NCBI GenBank assembly: GCA_037439465.1
Contig: JBBIVX010000008.1
Coordinates: 1 to 64,000, forward strand
Length of the DNA: 64,000 nucleotides
From: Parasulfuritortus sp037439465
GTDB taxonomy: Bacteria; Pseudomonadota; Gammaproteobacteria; Burkholderiales; Thiobacillaceae
Direction of reading: 5' to 3'
The position numbers were made by a program, and so were the translations under genes. How positions within the stretch are numbered: the stretch's first letter is position 1; each line of letters starts with the position of its first letter. Shown here one piece after another: positions 23,713-32,720 of this stretch. The notes beneath the pieces were generated by a model that was given only the letters and a program-made list of their open reading frames with translations, was not told where the DNA came from and did not search any database.

Positions 23713-26025
23713 ATGCTGCCCCCCATCGAACAACGACTTGCCCTGGAACTGGGCGCCCATGTCGCCCAGGTAAGCGCTACCATCCAATTGCTGGATGAGG
23801 GCGCCAGCGTGCCTTTCATCGCCCGCTATCGCAAGGAGGCCACGGGAGGTCTCGACGATACCCAGTTGCGCCTGTTGGATGAAAGGCTGATCTATCTGCG
23901 CGAACTCGAAGCGCGTCGTGCCGCCGTGCTGGCCAGCATCGCTGAACTAGGCAAACTGACGGCAGAGTTGCGCGCGGAAATCGACAACGCCGAGACCAAG
24001 CAGCGTCTGGAAGATCTTTATCTTCCCTACAAACAGAAGCGCCGCACCAAGGCGCAGGTTGCCCGCGAAGCCGGTCTGGAGCCGCTGGCCCTGGCCCTGC
24101 TGGCCAATCCGGGGTTGACGCCGGAGACCGAGGCGGAGAAGTTCGTCACGGCCGGGAAGGGCCTTGCCGACATCAAGTCCGCCCTGGATGGCGCTCGCCA
24201 GATATTGATGGAAAAGTTCGCCGAGGACGCCGATTTGCTCGGCCGGCTACGCCGCCACCTACAGGATCACGGCATCGTGGTTGCAACCGTGCAGGACGGC
24301 AAGGAGGCCGAAGGCCAGAAATTCCGTGACTACTTCGCTTATACCGAACCGCTCCGGCTTGTGCCCTCGCATCGTGCTCTGGCCTTGTTCCGGGGGCGCA
24401 ACGAAGGCATGCTGCGGCTGGAGCTGAAACTGCCAGAGGATCTGCAGGTTCCTCCATTTGCCGGGGGGAGAGTGGCTAACGCCTGTGAAGACATGATCGC
24501 CAGCCACTGGGGTCTCGGCGACAGCGGCCGCCCGGCCGATCGCTGGCTGGCCGACACGGTGCGCTGGACCTGGCGGGTCAAGCTGTCGCTGTCACTGGAG
24601 CTGGAACTGTTCAACGCCCTGTTCGAGCGTGCCGAGATGGAGGCGATCCGCGTCTTCGGCGCCAATCTCAAGGACCTGCTGCTGGCCGCCCCGGCCGGTC
24701 CCAAGGCGGTGATCGGCCTCGACCCTGGCATCCGCACAGGGGTCAAGGTGGCGGTGGTGGAGCGCACCGGCAAGCTGCTCGATACCGCCACCCTCTACCC
24801 GCACGCCCCGCGCAACGACTGGGAAGGCGCACTGCGTACCCTGGCGGCGCTGGCGCAGAAACACGCGGCGGAACTGATCGCCATCGGCAACGGTACCGCC
24901 AGCCGTGAGACCGACCGGCTGGCCGTTGACCTGATCCGGCGCCACCCGGAAATGAAACTGACCAAGGCGGTAGTCAGCGAAGCGGGGGCCTCGGTCTATT
25001 CAGCCTCCGAGTTCGCCGCCCGTGAGTTTCCCGGTCTCGATGTCAGTCTGCGCGGCGCGGTGTCGATCGCTCGGCGCTTGCAGGATCCGCTGGCCGAATT
25101 GGTCAAGATCGAGCCCAAGGCCATCGGTGTCGGCCAGTACCAGCACGACGTTTCCCAGACCAAGCTGGCGCGCCGCCTCGACGCCGTCGTGGAGGATTGC
25201 GTCAATGCGGTTGGGGTCGATGTCAACACCGCCTCGGTGCCACTGCTGGCGCGGGTATCCGGTCTCAATGCCGGCCTGGCCGCCAACATCGTTGCCTGGC
25301 GCGACCAACATGGCCTCTTTCGCCATCGCGAAATCCTCAAGGAGGTACCGCGCCTTGGCGCCAAGACCTTCGAGCAGGCGGCCGGCTTCCTGCGCATCCA
25401 GGGCGGAGACAACCCGCTCGACGCCTCGGCCGTTCACCCCGAGAGCTATCCGGTGGTCGAGCGCATTCTGGCCGAGACCAGGCTGCCGGTAAAAAGCCTG
25501 ATCGGCAACGCCGATGCGCTGCGCCGCCTGGAGGCCGGCCGATTCACCGATGCGCGTTTTGGACTGCCGACGGTGCGCGATATTTTGCGGGAACTGGAAA
25601 AGCCCGGCCGCGACCCCCGCCCGGAATTCAAGACGGCCTGCTTCAAGGAGGGCATCGAAAATCTCAAGGACCTGCAACCCGGCATGATCCTGGAGGGCAC
25701 GGTCACCAACGTCGCCAACTTCGGCGCCTTCATCGACATCGGCGTGCATCAGGATGGCCTGGTGCATGTCTCGGCCCTGGCCAATCGCTTTATCAAAGAC
25801 CCGCGCGAGGTAGTCAAGGCCGGCGACATCGTCCGCGTCAAGGTGCTGGAGATCGATCACGCGCGCCAGCGTATCGCCCTCACCCTGCGCCTGGGCGATA
25901 CATCTCCGGCCCCTGCCGCTGGCGGGCCGGTCGCGCGGGCAAGACCCGCCGCCGCAGCGCGATCGCCGCAAGAGTCCCGCGGCGCCCTGGCCGAGGCCCT
26001 GACCAAGGCGATGGATCGGCGTTAG
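23713..26025 (+). CDS. tex: Tex family RNA-binding transcriptional accessory protein
   Basis: Tex is a cytoplasmic nucleic-acid-binding protein related to eukaryotic Spt6. The 770-residue protein shows the N-terminal helical domain (IQLLDEGASVPFIARYRKEATGGLDD), a YqgF/RNase-H-like domain (VIGLDPGIRTGVKVAVV at about 336-352), the helix-hairpin-helix region (GVDVNTASVPLL, then RLGAKTFEQAAGFLRI) and a C-terminal S1 domain (EGTVTNVANFGAFIDIGVH). The start at 23713 gives the standard MLPPIEQRLA. The reading from 23653 adds 20 residues with no family match. A basic Ala-rich tail ends the protein. Confidence 0.95.
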   Translation: MLPPIEQRLALELGAHVAQVSATIQLLDEGASVPFIARYRKEATGGLDDTQLRLLDERLIYLRELEARRAAVLASIAELGKLTAELRAEIDNAETKQRLEDLYLPYKQKRRTKAQVAREAGLEPLALALLANPGLTPETEAEKFVTAGKGLADIKSALDGARQILMEKFAEDADLLGRLRRHLQDHGIVVATVQDGKEAEGQKFRDYFAYTEPLRLVPSHRALALFRGRNEGMLRLELKLPEDLQVPPFAGGRVANACEDMIASHWGLGDSGRPADRWLADTVRWTWRVKLSLSLELELFNALFERAEMEAIRVFGANLKDLLLAAPAGPKAVIGLDPGIRTGVKVAVVERTGKLLDTATLYPHAPRNDWEGALRTLAALAQKHAAELIAIGNGTASRETDRLAVDLIRRHPEMKLTKAVVSEAGASVYSASEFAAREFPGLDVSLRGAVSIARRLQDPLAELVKIEPKAIGVGQYQHDVSQTKLARRLDAVVEDCVNAVGVDVNTASVPLLARVSGLNAGLAANIVAWRDQHGLFRHREILKEVPRLGAKTFEQAAGFLRIQGGDNPLDASAVHPESYPVVERILAETRLPVKSLIGNADALRRLEAGRFTDARFGLPTVRDILRELEKPGRDPRPEFKTACFKEGIENLKDLQPGMILEGTVTNVANFGAFIDIGVHQDGLVHVSALANRFIKDPREVVKAGDIVRVKVLEIDHARQRIALTLRLGDTSPAPAAGGPVARARPAAAARSPQESRGALAEALTKAMDRR

Positions 26026-26070
26026 GATGATTTATCATTGGCGGCCATCGCCGGTCTTCGAGATCACACC

Positions 26071-26268
26071 ATGCAAGAAAACAAGCACGGCCCCAGGTTC
26101 TGGCTGGGCAATGGCCTGTTGGGCCTGTCCCTGCTCGTCCTGCTGTTCATGGACGCCCTGGCGCAACAGATGGGCCTGTGGGCGATGGCCTTATGGATGA
26201 TCCTGGCCGGGATCGGCATGTATTTCGTGATGGAGGACAGCAAGGGACGTTCAGGGACGCCGGACTGA
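26071..26268 (+). CDS. Small two-helix membrane protein, unknown function
   Basis: The 65-residue protein starts MQENKHGPRFW and has two adjacent hydrophobic segments at about 10-27 and 32-50, with a polar C-terminal tail (EDSKGRSGTPD). No family is recognised. It lies 45 bases after tex and is convergent with the deaminase gene. The ATG at 26071 is preferred over a TTG at 26038. Confidence 0.5.
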   Translation: MQENKHGPRFWLGNGLLGLSLLVLLFMDALAQQMGLWAMALWMILAGIGMYFVMEDSKGRSGTPD

Positions 26269-26280
26269 CAGGCCCCGTCA

Positions 26281-26847
26281 TCAGCCGTTGTAGATCACGC
26301 CGCCGCGCGCCCGGTAGTCGCGGATGACGGCCGCCGCCTCGTCCGCCAGCAGGCCCCGTACCACCTCGATGCCGGCATCAGCCAGATAACGGTAGGACTG
26401 CGGCCACACCGGGCCTTCGTCGAAGCCGATGGCGCGGGCCTCCGCCGCCGTGGCGGCGCACACCAGGCGACGGGCGCCGCTCCAGAGCGTGCCGCCCAGG
26501 CACATGGCACAAGGCTCGCAGGAGGCAAACAGCTCGTAACCTTCCCCGTCAGACTTGTTCAGTGTGTACGTGCCGAGCGCGTGCTGGGCGCGCATGATGG
26601 CCAGCATTTCGGCATGCAGTACCGAATTTTTCAGGCGCAGCACACTGTTGACGCCGATGGCCGTGAGGCGGCCGCTGCCGCGCGCGAATACCGCCGCGCC
26701 GAAGGGGCCGTTGCGGTCGCGCTCGACGTTGAGGCGGGACAGGGCGATGACGAAACGCATCTTGTCGCTGTCCTCGGCAAAGCAGCGTGAGCGATCCTCA
26801 AGGGGCTTCGCCCAGGTCGGCAGGTCGATGGTCAGCAGCCCACTCAT
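26281..26847 (-). CDS. Nucleoside/guanine deaminase-like protein (cytidine deaminase fold)
   Basis: The 188-residue protein has the zinc-dependent deaminase signature: HAEMLAI at about 78-84 gives the zinc-binding His and the proton-shuttling Glu, and SCEPCAMCLGG at about 109-119 gives the two Cys ligands. The sequence LVCAATAAEARAIGFDEGP is more like guanine or nucleoside deaminases than tRNA adenosine deaminase TadA. The N-terminus overlaps the hydrogenase protease gene by four bases, so the two are probably co-transcribed. The substrate cannot be fixed from sequence. Confidence 0.85.
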   Translation of the reverse strand: MSGLLTIDLPTWAKPLEDRSRCFAEDSDKMRFVIALSRLNVERDRNGPFGAAVFARGSGRLTAIGVNSVLRLKNSVLHAEMLAIMRAQHALGTYTLNKSDGEGYELFASCEPCAMCLGGTLWSGARRLVCAATAAEARAIGFDEGPVWPQSYRYLADAGIEVVRGLLADEAAAVIRDYRARGGVIYNG

Positions 26848-27335
26848 GCTGGCCGTTCCTCTTTTTCCACGGCGGCCAGTCCGGCATTCCTGATCTCCGC
26901 GGCGATGGCAGCCACCAGGCGCGGCAATGCCGCCGCCACCACCGGCGTCAGACCCATGCCGGTGGCCAGGCTGTGCGGTTCGATACCGAACAACACCGTA
27001 TGCGCAGGCGCTTCGCCAGTGATGGTGAGGGTGGCGAGCACCTCGGGCAGTCCTACCTGATGCGGCGATAGCTTGGTGCGGAAGAGGGCGGGGATCTCCG
27101 CGTCTTTGAGCCGCAGCATGGTCCCCGGCGGCTTACCGCAGCGGACACAGTCGGCGATGATGAGCAGGTCGCAATTGGCCAGGTCGTCGAGCAATTCCAT
27201 GGCCGAGGTGCCGCCGTCGATGAGATCGACTCCGGCCGGCAGGTCATAGTCCCGGTCCAACGCCTCGATGGCGCGTACCCCCAGACCTTCGTCGCTGAGC
27301 AGTAGGTTGCCGACACCAAGAACGACTAGGCGCAT
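26844..27335 (-). CDS. hybD: [NiFe] hydrogenase maturation endopeptidase (HyaD/HybD family)
   Basis: The 163-residue protease trims the C-terminus of the hydrogenase large subunit after nickel insertion. The start VLGVGNLLLSDEGLGVRAIEAL carries the conserved Glu ligand and Gly-Asn. DLLIIADCVRCG gives the Asp and HQVGLPEVLAT the His expected to coordinate nickel. It lies 138 bases downstream of the large-subunit gene but beyond an intrinsic terminator. Confidence 0.92.
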   Translation of the reverse strand: MRLVVLGVGNLLLSDEGLGVRAIEALDRDYDLPAGVDLIDGGTSAMELLDDLANCDLLIIADCVRCGKPPGTMLRLKDAEIPALFRTKLSPHQVGLPEVLATLTITGEAPAHTVLFGIEPHSLATGMGLTPVVAAALPRLVAAIAAEIRNAGLAAVEKEERPA

Positions 27336-27402
27336 GGCGCGGGGCCTGGTGGTTGGAATGAGGGTATTTTAGTCACGCGGCTGCCGTGCGGATGTTCGGC
27401 GC

Positions 27403-27436
27403 AAGAAAAAAACACCCGGCCAGGTGGCCGGGTGTC
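27403..27436 (-). terminator. Intrinsic terminator after the hydrogenase large-subunit gene
   Basis: A perfect 10-base-pair stem, ACACCCGGCC (27412-27421) and GGCCGGGTGT (27426-27435), with a four-base loop is followed on the minus strand by a run of seven T (27406-27412 on the plus strand is A). It lies about 38 bases after the hybC stop and ahead of the protease gene, so hybD may depend on read-through or its own promoter. Confidence 0.9.
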
Positions 27437-27473
27437 ATCGTGACCCTGCCCGGAAGGAGACGAGGAGGAAGGG

Positions 27474-29213
27474 TCAGCCTCCGACTTCGCACTGGTAGGC
27501 GGGGGCATAGCAGCCGGCGTGGACGGTGGCCTTACGGCTGCCGTCGACGTCCAGAACATGCACGGCGCAGGCCAGGCAGGGGTCGAAGGAGTGAACCGTG
27601 CGCAGCACTTCCAGCGGCCGCTCAGGGTCGGCCACCGGATTGTTGAGCAACGCGGCTTCATAGGGGCCGGGTGCGTCGTTTTCGTTACGCGGGGCCGCGT
27701 TCCAGGTGGTGGGCACCACCGCCTGATAGTTCTTGATCTTGCCAGCGTCGATGACCACCCAGTGCGACAGCACGCCGCGCGGCGCTTCGTGGAAGCCGAC
27801 ACCCATGACCTCGCCCTTGGGGAAGATCGGCTTGACATAGGTGTTGGTGTCGCCCTTGCCGATGTTGTCGATGAGTCGCTGCCACATGTGGCCGAGCTCG
27901 TCGACCTGGACGTTGCACGATACCGCTCGGGCGGCATGACGGCCTATGGTGGAATGCACGGCGGCCAGGGGTATCTTGCTGCCGGCCACGGCGCCGGCGG
28001 TGTCGAGCAGACGGGTCAGATAGCCGAGGGTGGGCGCATGCTTGGCGGCGGCCATGGCCAGCACCCTTGAGAGCGGCCCGACCTGGGCCGGCTTGCCATA
28101 GAAGGTCGGTGCCTTCACCCAGGAGTATTTGCCGTCGTCCTTGAAATCGGTGTACTCGGCCTCGGTCTCGCCCTTGTAGGGATGGAGCGCGCCCTTGCCG
28201 CCCTTGTACCAGGCGTGTTTGACGCTTTCCGTGACGCCGTCCACGAAGTAGGGGTCGCCAAAACGGGTGATGGGTTTGAACTTGCCGAGATCGCCGCCCG
28301 GGACGAAGCCACCGGGCAGGGCGAACTGGGTGCCCTTGCCGTCCAGTGGCAGATCGGGGACCGACAGGTAGTCGGTGATGCCCGCGCCGTACCGGGTCCA
28401 GTCAGCGTAGAAGGCGCCGATGGCGGCTACGTCCACCAGGTAGACGTTGTGCACAAAGTCTGCAAGCTCGTCGATCCAGCCTTTGACGGCGAGCAGCCGT
28501 TCCACATTGAGTACCGACTGGCTGTCCGGGTTGATGGAGTTGGCGACGCCGCCCACCGCCACGTTCTGAATGTGCGGGGTCTTGGCGCCGAGTATGGCGA
28601 CTATCTTGTTGGCCTTGCGCTGGATGTCGAGGGCCTGGAGATAGTGCGATACCGCCAGCAGGTTGACTTCCGGCGTGAGTTTCATGGCCGGGTGGCCCCA
28701 ATAACCGTTGGCGAACACGCCCAGTTGGCCGCCGCCGACGAAGCCGGCGAGGCGTTCTTTCACGGCGGCGAATTCGTGTTTGCTGTTGCCTTTCCAGGTG
28801 GAGAGCGATTCCGCCAGTTGCGCGGTTTTTGCCGGGTCGCCCTTGAGCGCCGAGACCACGTCGACCCAATCCAGGGCGGAGAGGTGGTAGAAGTGGACGA
28901 TGTGGTCATGGATGGCGTGCGCCAGGATGATCAGGTTGCGAATGTATTGGGCGTTGACCGGTATCTCCATGGCAAGCGCATTTTCCACCGCGCGCACCGA
29001 GGCGATGGCATGCACCGTGGTGCAGACGCCGCAGATGCGTTGCGTGATCGACCAGGCGTCGCGCGGGTCCCGGCCGAGCAGTATCTGCTCGACACCCCGC
29101 CACATTTGACCCGAGGCCCAGGCCTTTCTGACGCGTCCGCCATCGATCTCGCAGTCGATGCGCAGGTGACCCTCGATACGGGTGATGGGGTCGATGGTGA
29201 TGCGTTTGCTCAT
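27474..29213 (-). CDS. hybC: [NiFe] uptake hydrogenase large subunit (HybC type)
   Basis: This subunit carries the NiFe active site that splits H2. The 579-residue protein has the N-terminal RICGVCTTVHA (L1 ligand motif) and the C-terminal DPCLACAVH (L2), so all four Cys ligands are present. After the processing His, 27 residues follow (VLDVDG to CEVGG, with two more Cys), longer than the roughly 15 of typical enzymes. The gene follows hybB by 14 bases in hybO-hybA-hybB-hybC order, as in E. coli hydrogenase 2. Confidence 0.96.
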   Translation of the reverse strand: MSKRITIDPITRIEGHLRIDCEIDGGRVRKAWASGQMWRGVEQILLGRDPRDAWSITQRICGVCTTVHAIASVRAVENALAMEIPVNAQYIRNLIILAHAIHDHIVHFYHLSALDWVDVVSALKGDPAKTAQLAESLSTWKGNSKHEFAAVKERLAGFVGGGQLGVFANGYWGHPAMKLTPEVNLLAVSHYLQALDIQRKANKIVAILGAKTPHIQNVAVGGVANSINPDSQSVLNVERLLAVKGWIDELADFVHNVYLVDVAAIGAFYADWTRYGAGITDYLSVPDLPLDGKGTQFALPGGFVPGGDLGKFKPITRFGDPYFVDGVTESVKHAWYKGGKGALHPYKGETEAEYTDFKDDGKYSWVKAPTFYGKPAQVGPLSRVLAMAAAKHAPTLGYLTRLLDTAGAVAGSKIPLAAVHSTIGRHAARAVSCNVQVDELGHMWQRLIDNIGKGDTNTYVKPIFPKGEVMGVGFHEAPRGVLSHWVVIDAGKIKNYQAVVPTTWNAAPRNENDAPGPYEAALLNNPVADPERPLEVLRTVHSFDPCLACAVHVLDVDGSRKATVHAGCYAPAYQCEVGG

Positions 29214-29227
29214 TTTTCTGCTCCAGG

Positions 29228-30382
29228 TTATTGGGCGGCCTCGTGCTTGGGCAGCACGGGCAGCATCCGGACGAGGACGATGTAGCCGAGGACTTCGATG
29301 GCGATGATGCCGATGGTCACCAGGATCTCCGATACGGATGGAAAGTATTGCCAGCCCTCGCCGGTTTCATAGCCCACCAGGAAGGAGTTGATGCGCAGCA
29401 GGAAGGTGGCCGTCATCATGAAGACGGCGGACAGGAAGAGCTTGTCGGGCCGGCGCCGGTTGCTGGGCTTGGCCAGTATCCAGGCGGGCAGGGCGAAGAA
29501 GAGCATCTCCACCCAGAACATCAGCGCCATGACGTTGGGCTTGAAGGCCTCGCCCAAGGCGCCGCGCACCACGATGTCGCCCAGGCGCAGGACCAGGTAG
29601 ACGAGCAGCAACGCCCACATGACCTTGGACAGCCTCGCCAGGATGGTAAGCTCGAATGGCCGCCTGAAACCGATGGCCGAGAACGTCGATTCGAAGATGA
29701 CGATGGCGTAGCCGACGGTGATGGCGGTCATCAGGTAGAGGGCCGGCAGCAGCAGGGTTTGCCACAAAGGATTGACCTGCGTGCCGAACACGATCAGCAG
29801 CGAGCCCAGTGAGGACTGGTGCATGGAGGGCAGCAAGGCGGCCAGGCCGATGAACACGAACATCCACTTGCCCAGCCTTTTTTTGATGTCTTGGCGGCCG
29901 AGCTTTTCCAGGAACACCGGCGAGAACTCGATCCACATCACGAAGATATAAAGCGTGATGCACACCGCCACCTCGAACATCACCGAATTGATCTGCGCCC
30001 AGCCCGGCGTGAAGATGTGCCAGGTGTTCCAGTAGCGGCCCAGATCGATGATGACCGAGGCGCCGGCCAGGGTGTAGCCGAATAGGCTGCCAAGCAGCGC
30101 CGGACGAACCAGCGGGTGGTATTCGCCGCGGTTGAAGATGTACACCAGGAGTGCCACGGCGTAGCCACCGCAGGCGAAGGCGGAACCGACCATGACGTCA
30201 TAGACCACCCAGATGCCCCAGGAATAGCCGTCGTTGATGTTGGTGACGGCGCCCAGGCCAAGGATGAAGCGGAGCAGCAGGATGAGGCCGGCAATGCCGA
30301 TCAGCAGGGCGAGGTTGACGGTCAGCGGGGTGATGAGTTTGCCGCCGAGCGGCGCCGGTGCGGGATGCGCGCTGTGTGCCAT
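29228..30382 (-). CDS. hybB: Hydrogenase integral membrane subunit HybB (NrfD/PsrC family)
   Basis: The 384-residue protein has about ten membrane helices and the NrfD-family pattern (DGYSWGIWVVYDVMVGSAFACGGY near 51-74). It anchors the hydrogenase and passes electrons from HybA to quinone, and in hydrogenase 2 may couple to proton movement. It lacks heme-binding His pairs of HyaC-type cytochrome b. It sits between hybA (4-base gap) and hybC. Confidence 0.93.
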   Translation of the reverse strand: MAHSAHPAPAPLGGKLITPLTVNLALLIGIAGLILLLRFILGLGAVTNINDGYSWGIWVVYDVMVGSAFACGGYAVALLVYIFNRGEYHPLVRPALLGSLFGYTLAGASVIIDLGRYWNTWHIFTPGWAQINSVMFEVAVCITLYIFVMWIEFSPVFLEKLGRQDIKKRLGKWMFVFIGLAALLPSMHQSSLGSLLIVFGTQVNPLWQTLLLPALYLMTAITVGYAIVIFESTFSAIGFRRPFELTILARLSKVMWALLLVYLVLRLGDIVVRGALGEAFKPNVMALMFWVEMLFFALPAWILAKPSNRRRPDKLFLSAVFMMTATFLLRINSFLVGYETGEGWQYFPSVSEILVTIGIIAIEVLGYIVLVRMLPVLPKHEAAQ

Positions 30383-30386
30383 GGTG

Positions 30387-31367
30387 CTACTCCTGTGTCT
30401 CGTTGGCGTCGTCGTCGCGCAGGTTGCGCTTGGCGGCGACCACCAAGCCGCCCAGCACCACGGCCGGGGTGATCAGATAGCCGTAGAGGCTGTGCTGCAT
30501 GGTCTCGGACACCGCGGCGAAGGAGCGCTCCGGCAGTTTCGGCATGCCCAGTTTTTCCAGCGGGACGGCGGCGATCTTGAGCACCTGGGTGCCGCCCAGT
30601 TCCCTCTCGCCATAGAGGTGCGGCACATAGGCGGCGGCCCGTGCCATCTGGCGGTCGTTGCCATCGATGCGGCCGCGCGGCACGGTGTGATCGGTGCCGG
30701 GCTTGAGGGCGAGACGGCGCCTGGCCTCGACCATCAAGTCGGCGGTGGGGCCATAGAGCGTCGCTCCGGTGGGGCAGACTTGGGCGCAGGCGGAGTACTG
30801 GAACGGGTCGCCTTCCTTGAGATGGTTGCACAACTCGCACTTGACGATCTTGGGGAAGGCCTTGTCGTACTGAAAGCGCGGCACGCCGAACGGGCAGGCG
30901 ACGACGCAGTAGCGGCAGCCGATGCAGTCCTTCTCGTTGTAGGTGACGATGCCGCTGACAGGGTCCTTCTTCATCGCCGAGACCGGGCAGGCCGAGACGC
31001 AGGATGGATCGACGCAGTGCAGGCAGGAATGCTTCATGAAGGCATAGCCGTTTTCCTCGCGGTCCTTCACATTGGCGTTGCCGTGTTTGTACATCTTGAT
31101 GATGTTCTTGGTCTTGCCGGAGATGTCGAGCGGCGTATCCCAGAGATGGTCCTCGGTGGAGAACTCGGGCGGCAGGCCATTCGATTGCTTGCACGCCGAC
31201 ACGCAGGCCTTGCAGCCGATACACAGGGTGCTGTCGTAAAGCAGCCCCATGGCCTTGGGCGGCATCGGCAGGTTATCGCGCGCCCTGGCCGCCGTGGGTG
31301 CGCCGGCACCTAGGGCGACACCGCCCGCCAGGACACCCCTGAGGAACTGACGGCGGTCAATGCTCAT
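30387..31367 (-). CDS. hybA: Hydrogenase iron-sulfur subunit HybA
   Basis: The 326-residue protein starts with a Tat signal (DRRQFLRGVLAGG, residues 4-16) and has four cysteine clusters for 4Fe-4S centres: CIGCKACVSAC, CLHCVDPSCVSAC, CIGCRYCVVAC and CELC followed by CAQVC. A C-terminal membrane helix near 290-312 (YLITPAVVLGGLVVA) anchors it on the periplasmic side. It relays electrons from the small subunit to HybB. Its start overlaps the end of hybO by four bases. Confidence 0.93.
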   Translation of the reverse strand: MSIDRRQFLRGVLAGGVALGAGAPTAARARDNLPMPPKAMGLLYDSTLCIGCKACVSACKQSNGLPPEFSTEDHLWDTPLDISGKTKNIIKMYKHGNANVKDREENGYAFMKHSCLHCVDPSCVSACPVSAMKKDPVSGIVTYNEKDCIGCRYCVVACPFGVPRFQYDKAFPKIVKCELCNHLKEGDPFQYSACAQVCPTGATLYGPTADLMVEARRRLALKPGTDHTVPRGRIDGNDRQMARAAAYVPHLYGERELGGTQVLKIAAVPLEKLGMPKLPERSFAAVSETMQHSLYGYLITPAVVLGGLVVAAKRNLRDDDANETQE

Positions 31368-32539
31368 GATCCGGCCCTTTCCTCCGCTTTCTTGGAGACC
31401 TCGCCGGCCTCCACGGCCACGTCCTTACCCAGGTTCTTGTTGATGGCCCAGGTGGCGCCGGCCACGGCGCCAACGGCGGCGGCCACCACTGAGGCGGCGG
31501 CGAGGCCGGCGCCGCTGCCGCGTGGCTCGTCGACGCGCGGGTAACCGAGTGGCGGTTGTACGGACTTCAGTTCTGCCAGCGCATGGATGGGCTTGGCGAA
31601 GCCGATGCCCTTCTCGGTGCAGCCGATGCAGGGGTGGCCGCAACCTACCGGCCAGGACACTTCGCCGACGTCGTTGAAACCGATGACGGGGCAGTTGGCA
31701 TAGGTCTCCGGGCCTTTGCAGCCCAGCTTGTACAGGCACCAGCCCTGGCGATGACCAGCATCGCCGAATTCCAGGGCGAAGCGGCCAGCGTCGAAGTGGG
31801 CGCGCCGCTCACAGTTTTCATGCACCAGCCGGGAATAGGCGAACAACGGTCGTCCAAGCGGATCGAGGGCGGGCAGCTTGCCGAAAGTGAGGTAATGCAC
31901 CACGGTCGACAAAAAGTTGTAGGGGTTGGGCGGGCAGCCGGGGATGGTGACGACCGGTTTGCCGAGAATCTCGCCGACGCTGGATGATCCAGTCGGATTG
32001 GGTCCGGTGGAGGGCATGCCGCCCCAGGAGGCGCAGGAGCCGATGGCGACCACCGCCGCCGCCCCGGCCGCGCATTCCTTGGTCATTTCGATGGCGGTCT
32101 GGCCGCCGACCTTGCAGTAGATGCCTTTGTCCTTGGTCGGGATGGCGCCCTCGATCACCAGCAGATACTTGCCCTTGTTGGCTTCCATGGCGGCCTTGCG
32201 GGCCGCCTCCGCCTGGTGGCCGGCGGCGGCGAACAAGGTCTCGTGGTAGTCGAGCGAGATGACGTCCAGGATCAGCTTGTCCAGGGTAGGGTGCTCCGCC
32301 CGCAGCAGCGATTCGGAACAGCCGGTGCATTCCTGGAAATGCAGCCAGATGACCGATGGCCGTTTGCTGGGGTTGGCGACCGCCTGCGCCATCGCGGCCG
32401 CCGCGCTGGCGGGCAGCCCAAGAGTGGTGGCCATGGCGGCACAGAGTTTAAGAAAATCGCGGCGGGAAACCCCCAGTCGCTTCTCCAGCGCCTCTACGCC
32501 CGGCAGGTTTTCCATCGAGATGATGTCGATCTTCGCCAT
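31364..32539 (-). CDS. hybO: [NiFe] hydrogenase small subunit (HybO type)
   Basis: The 391-residue small subunit carries the iron-sulfur chain. A Tat signal SRRDFLKLC lies at about 25-33, with the proximal cluster ECTGCSES near 69-76 and the further ligands IGSCASWGG, TIPGCPPNP, CLYKLGCKGPETYANCP and CGHPCIGCTEKG. A C-terminal hydrophobic helix (residues about 345-368) anchors the enzyme in the membrane after Tat export. It is the first gene of hybOABC. The 180-base region upstream is AT-rich and divergent with tatD, so it probably holds both promoters. Confidence 0.95.
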   Translation of the reverse strand: MAKIDIISMENLPGVEALEKRLGVSRRDFLKLCAAMATTLGLPASAAAAMAQAVANPSKRPSVIWLHFQECTGCSESLLRAEHPTLDKLILDVISLDYHETLFAAAGHQAEAARKAAMEANKGKYLLVIEGAIPTKDKGIYCKVGGQTAIEMTKECAAGAAAVVAIGSCASWGGMPSTGPNPTGSSSVGEILGKPVVTIPGCPPNPYNFLSTVVHYLTFGKLPALDPLGRPLFAYSRLVHENCERRAHFDAGRFALEFGDAGHRQGWCLYKLGCKGPETYANCPVIGFNDVGEVSWPVGCGHPCIGCTEKGIGFAKPIHALAELKSVQPPLGYPRVDEPRGSGAGLAAASVVAAAVGAVAGATWAINKNLGKDVAVEAGEVSKKAEERAGS

Positions 32540-32720
32540 GATCGTCCTTTCCGCAGTGGTCTGTCCGGCATCGACGCGGGATAGCCGTCAAGCCTGGCCA
32601 AATATCGATCCATGCAGCATGTGAATAACTGCTACTTCAATATATCCATGTCCTTTTTGTTGGAGATTGGTTTTTTCAATCAAAAGCATTGTTTATTGAA
32701 CTATCGATAAAATTCATGGC

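Noticed and set aside
32665..32681. GATTG-N6-CAATC palindrome between hybO and tatD
   Set aside because: It does not fit the FNR pattern (TTGAT-N4-ATCAA) and is short enough to arise by chance in an AT-rich promoter gap.
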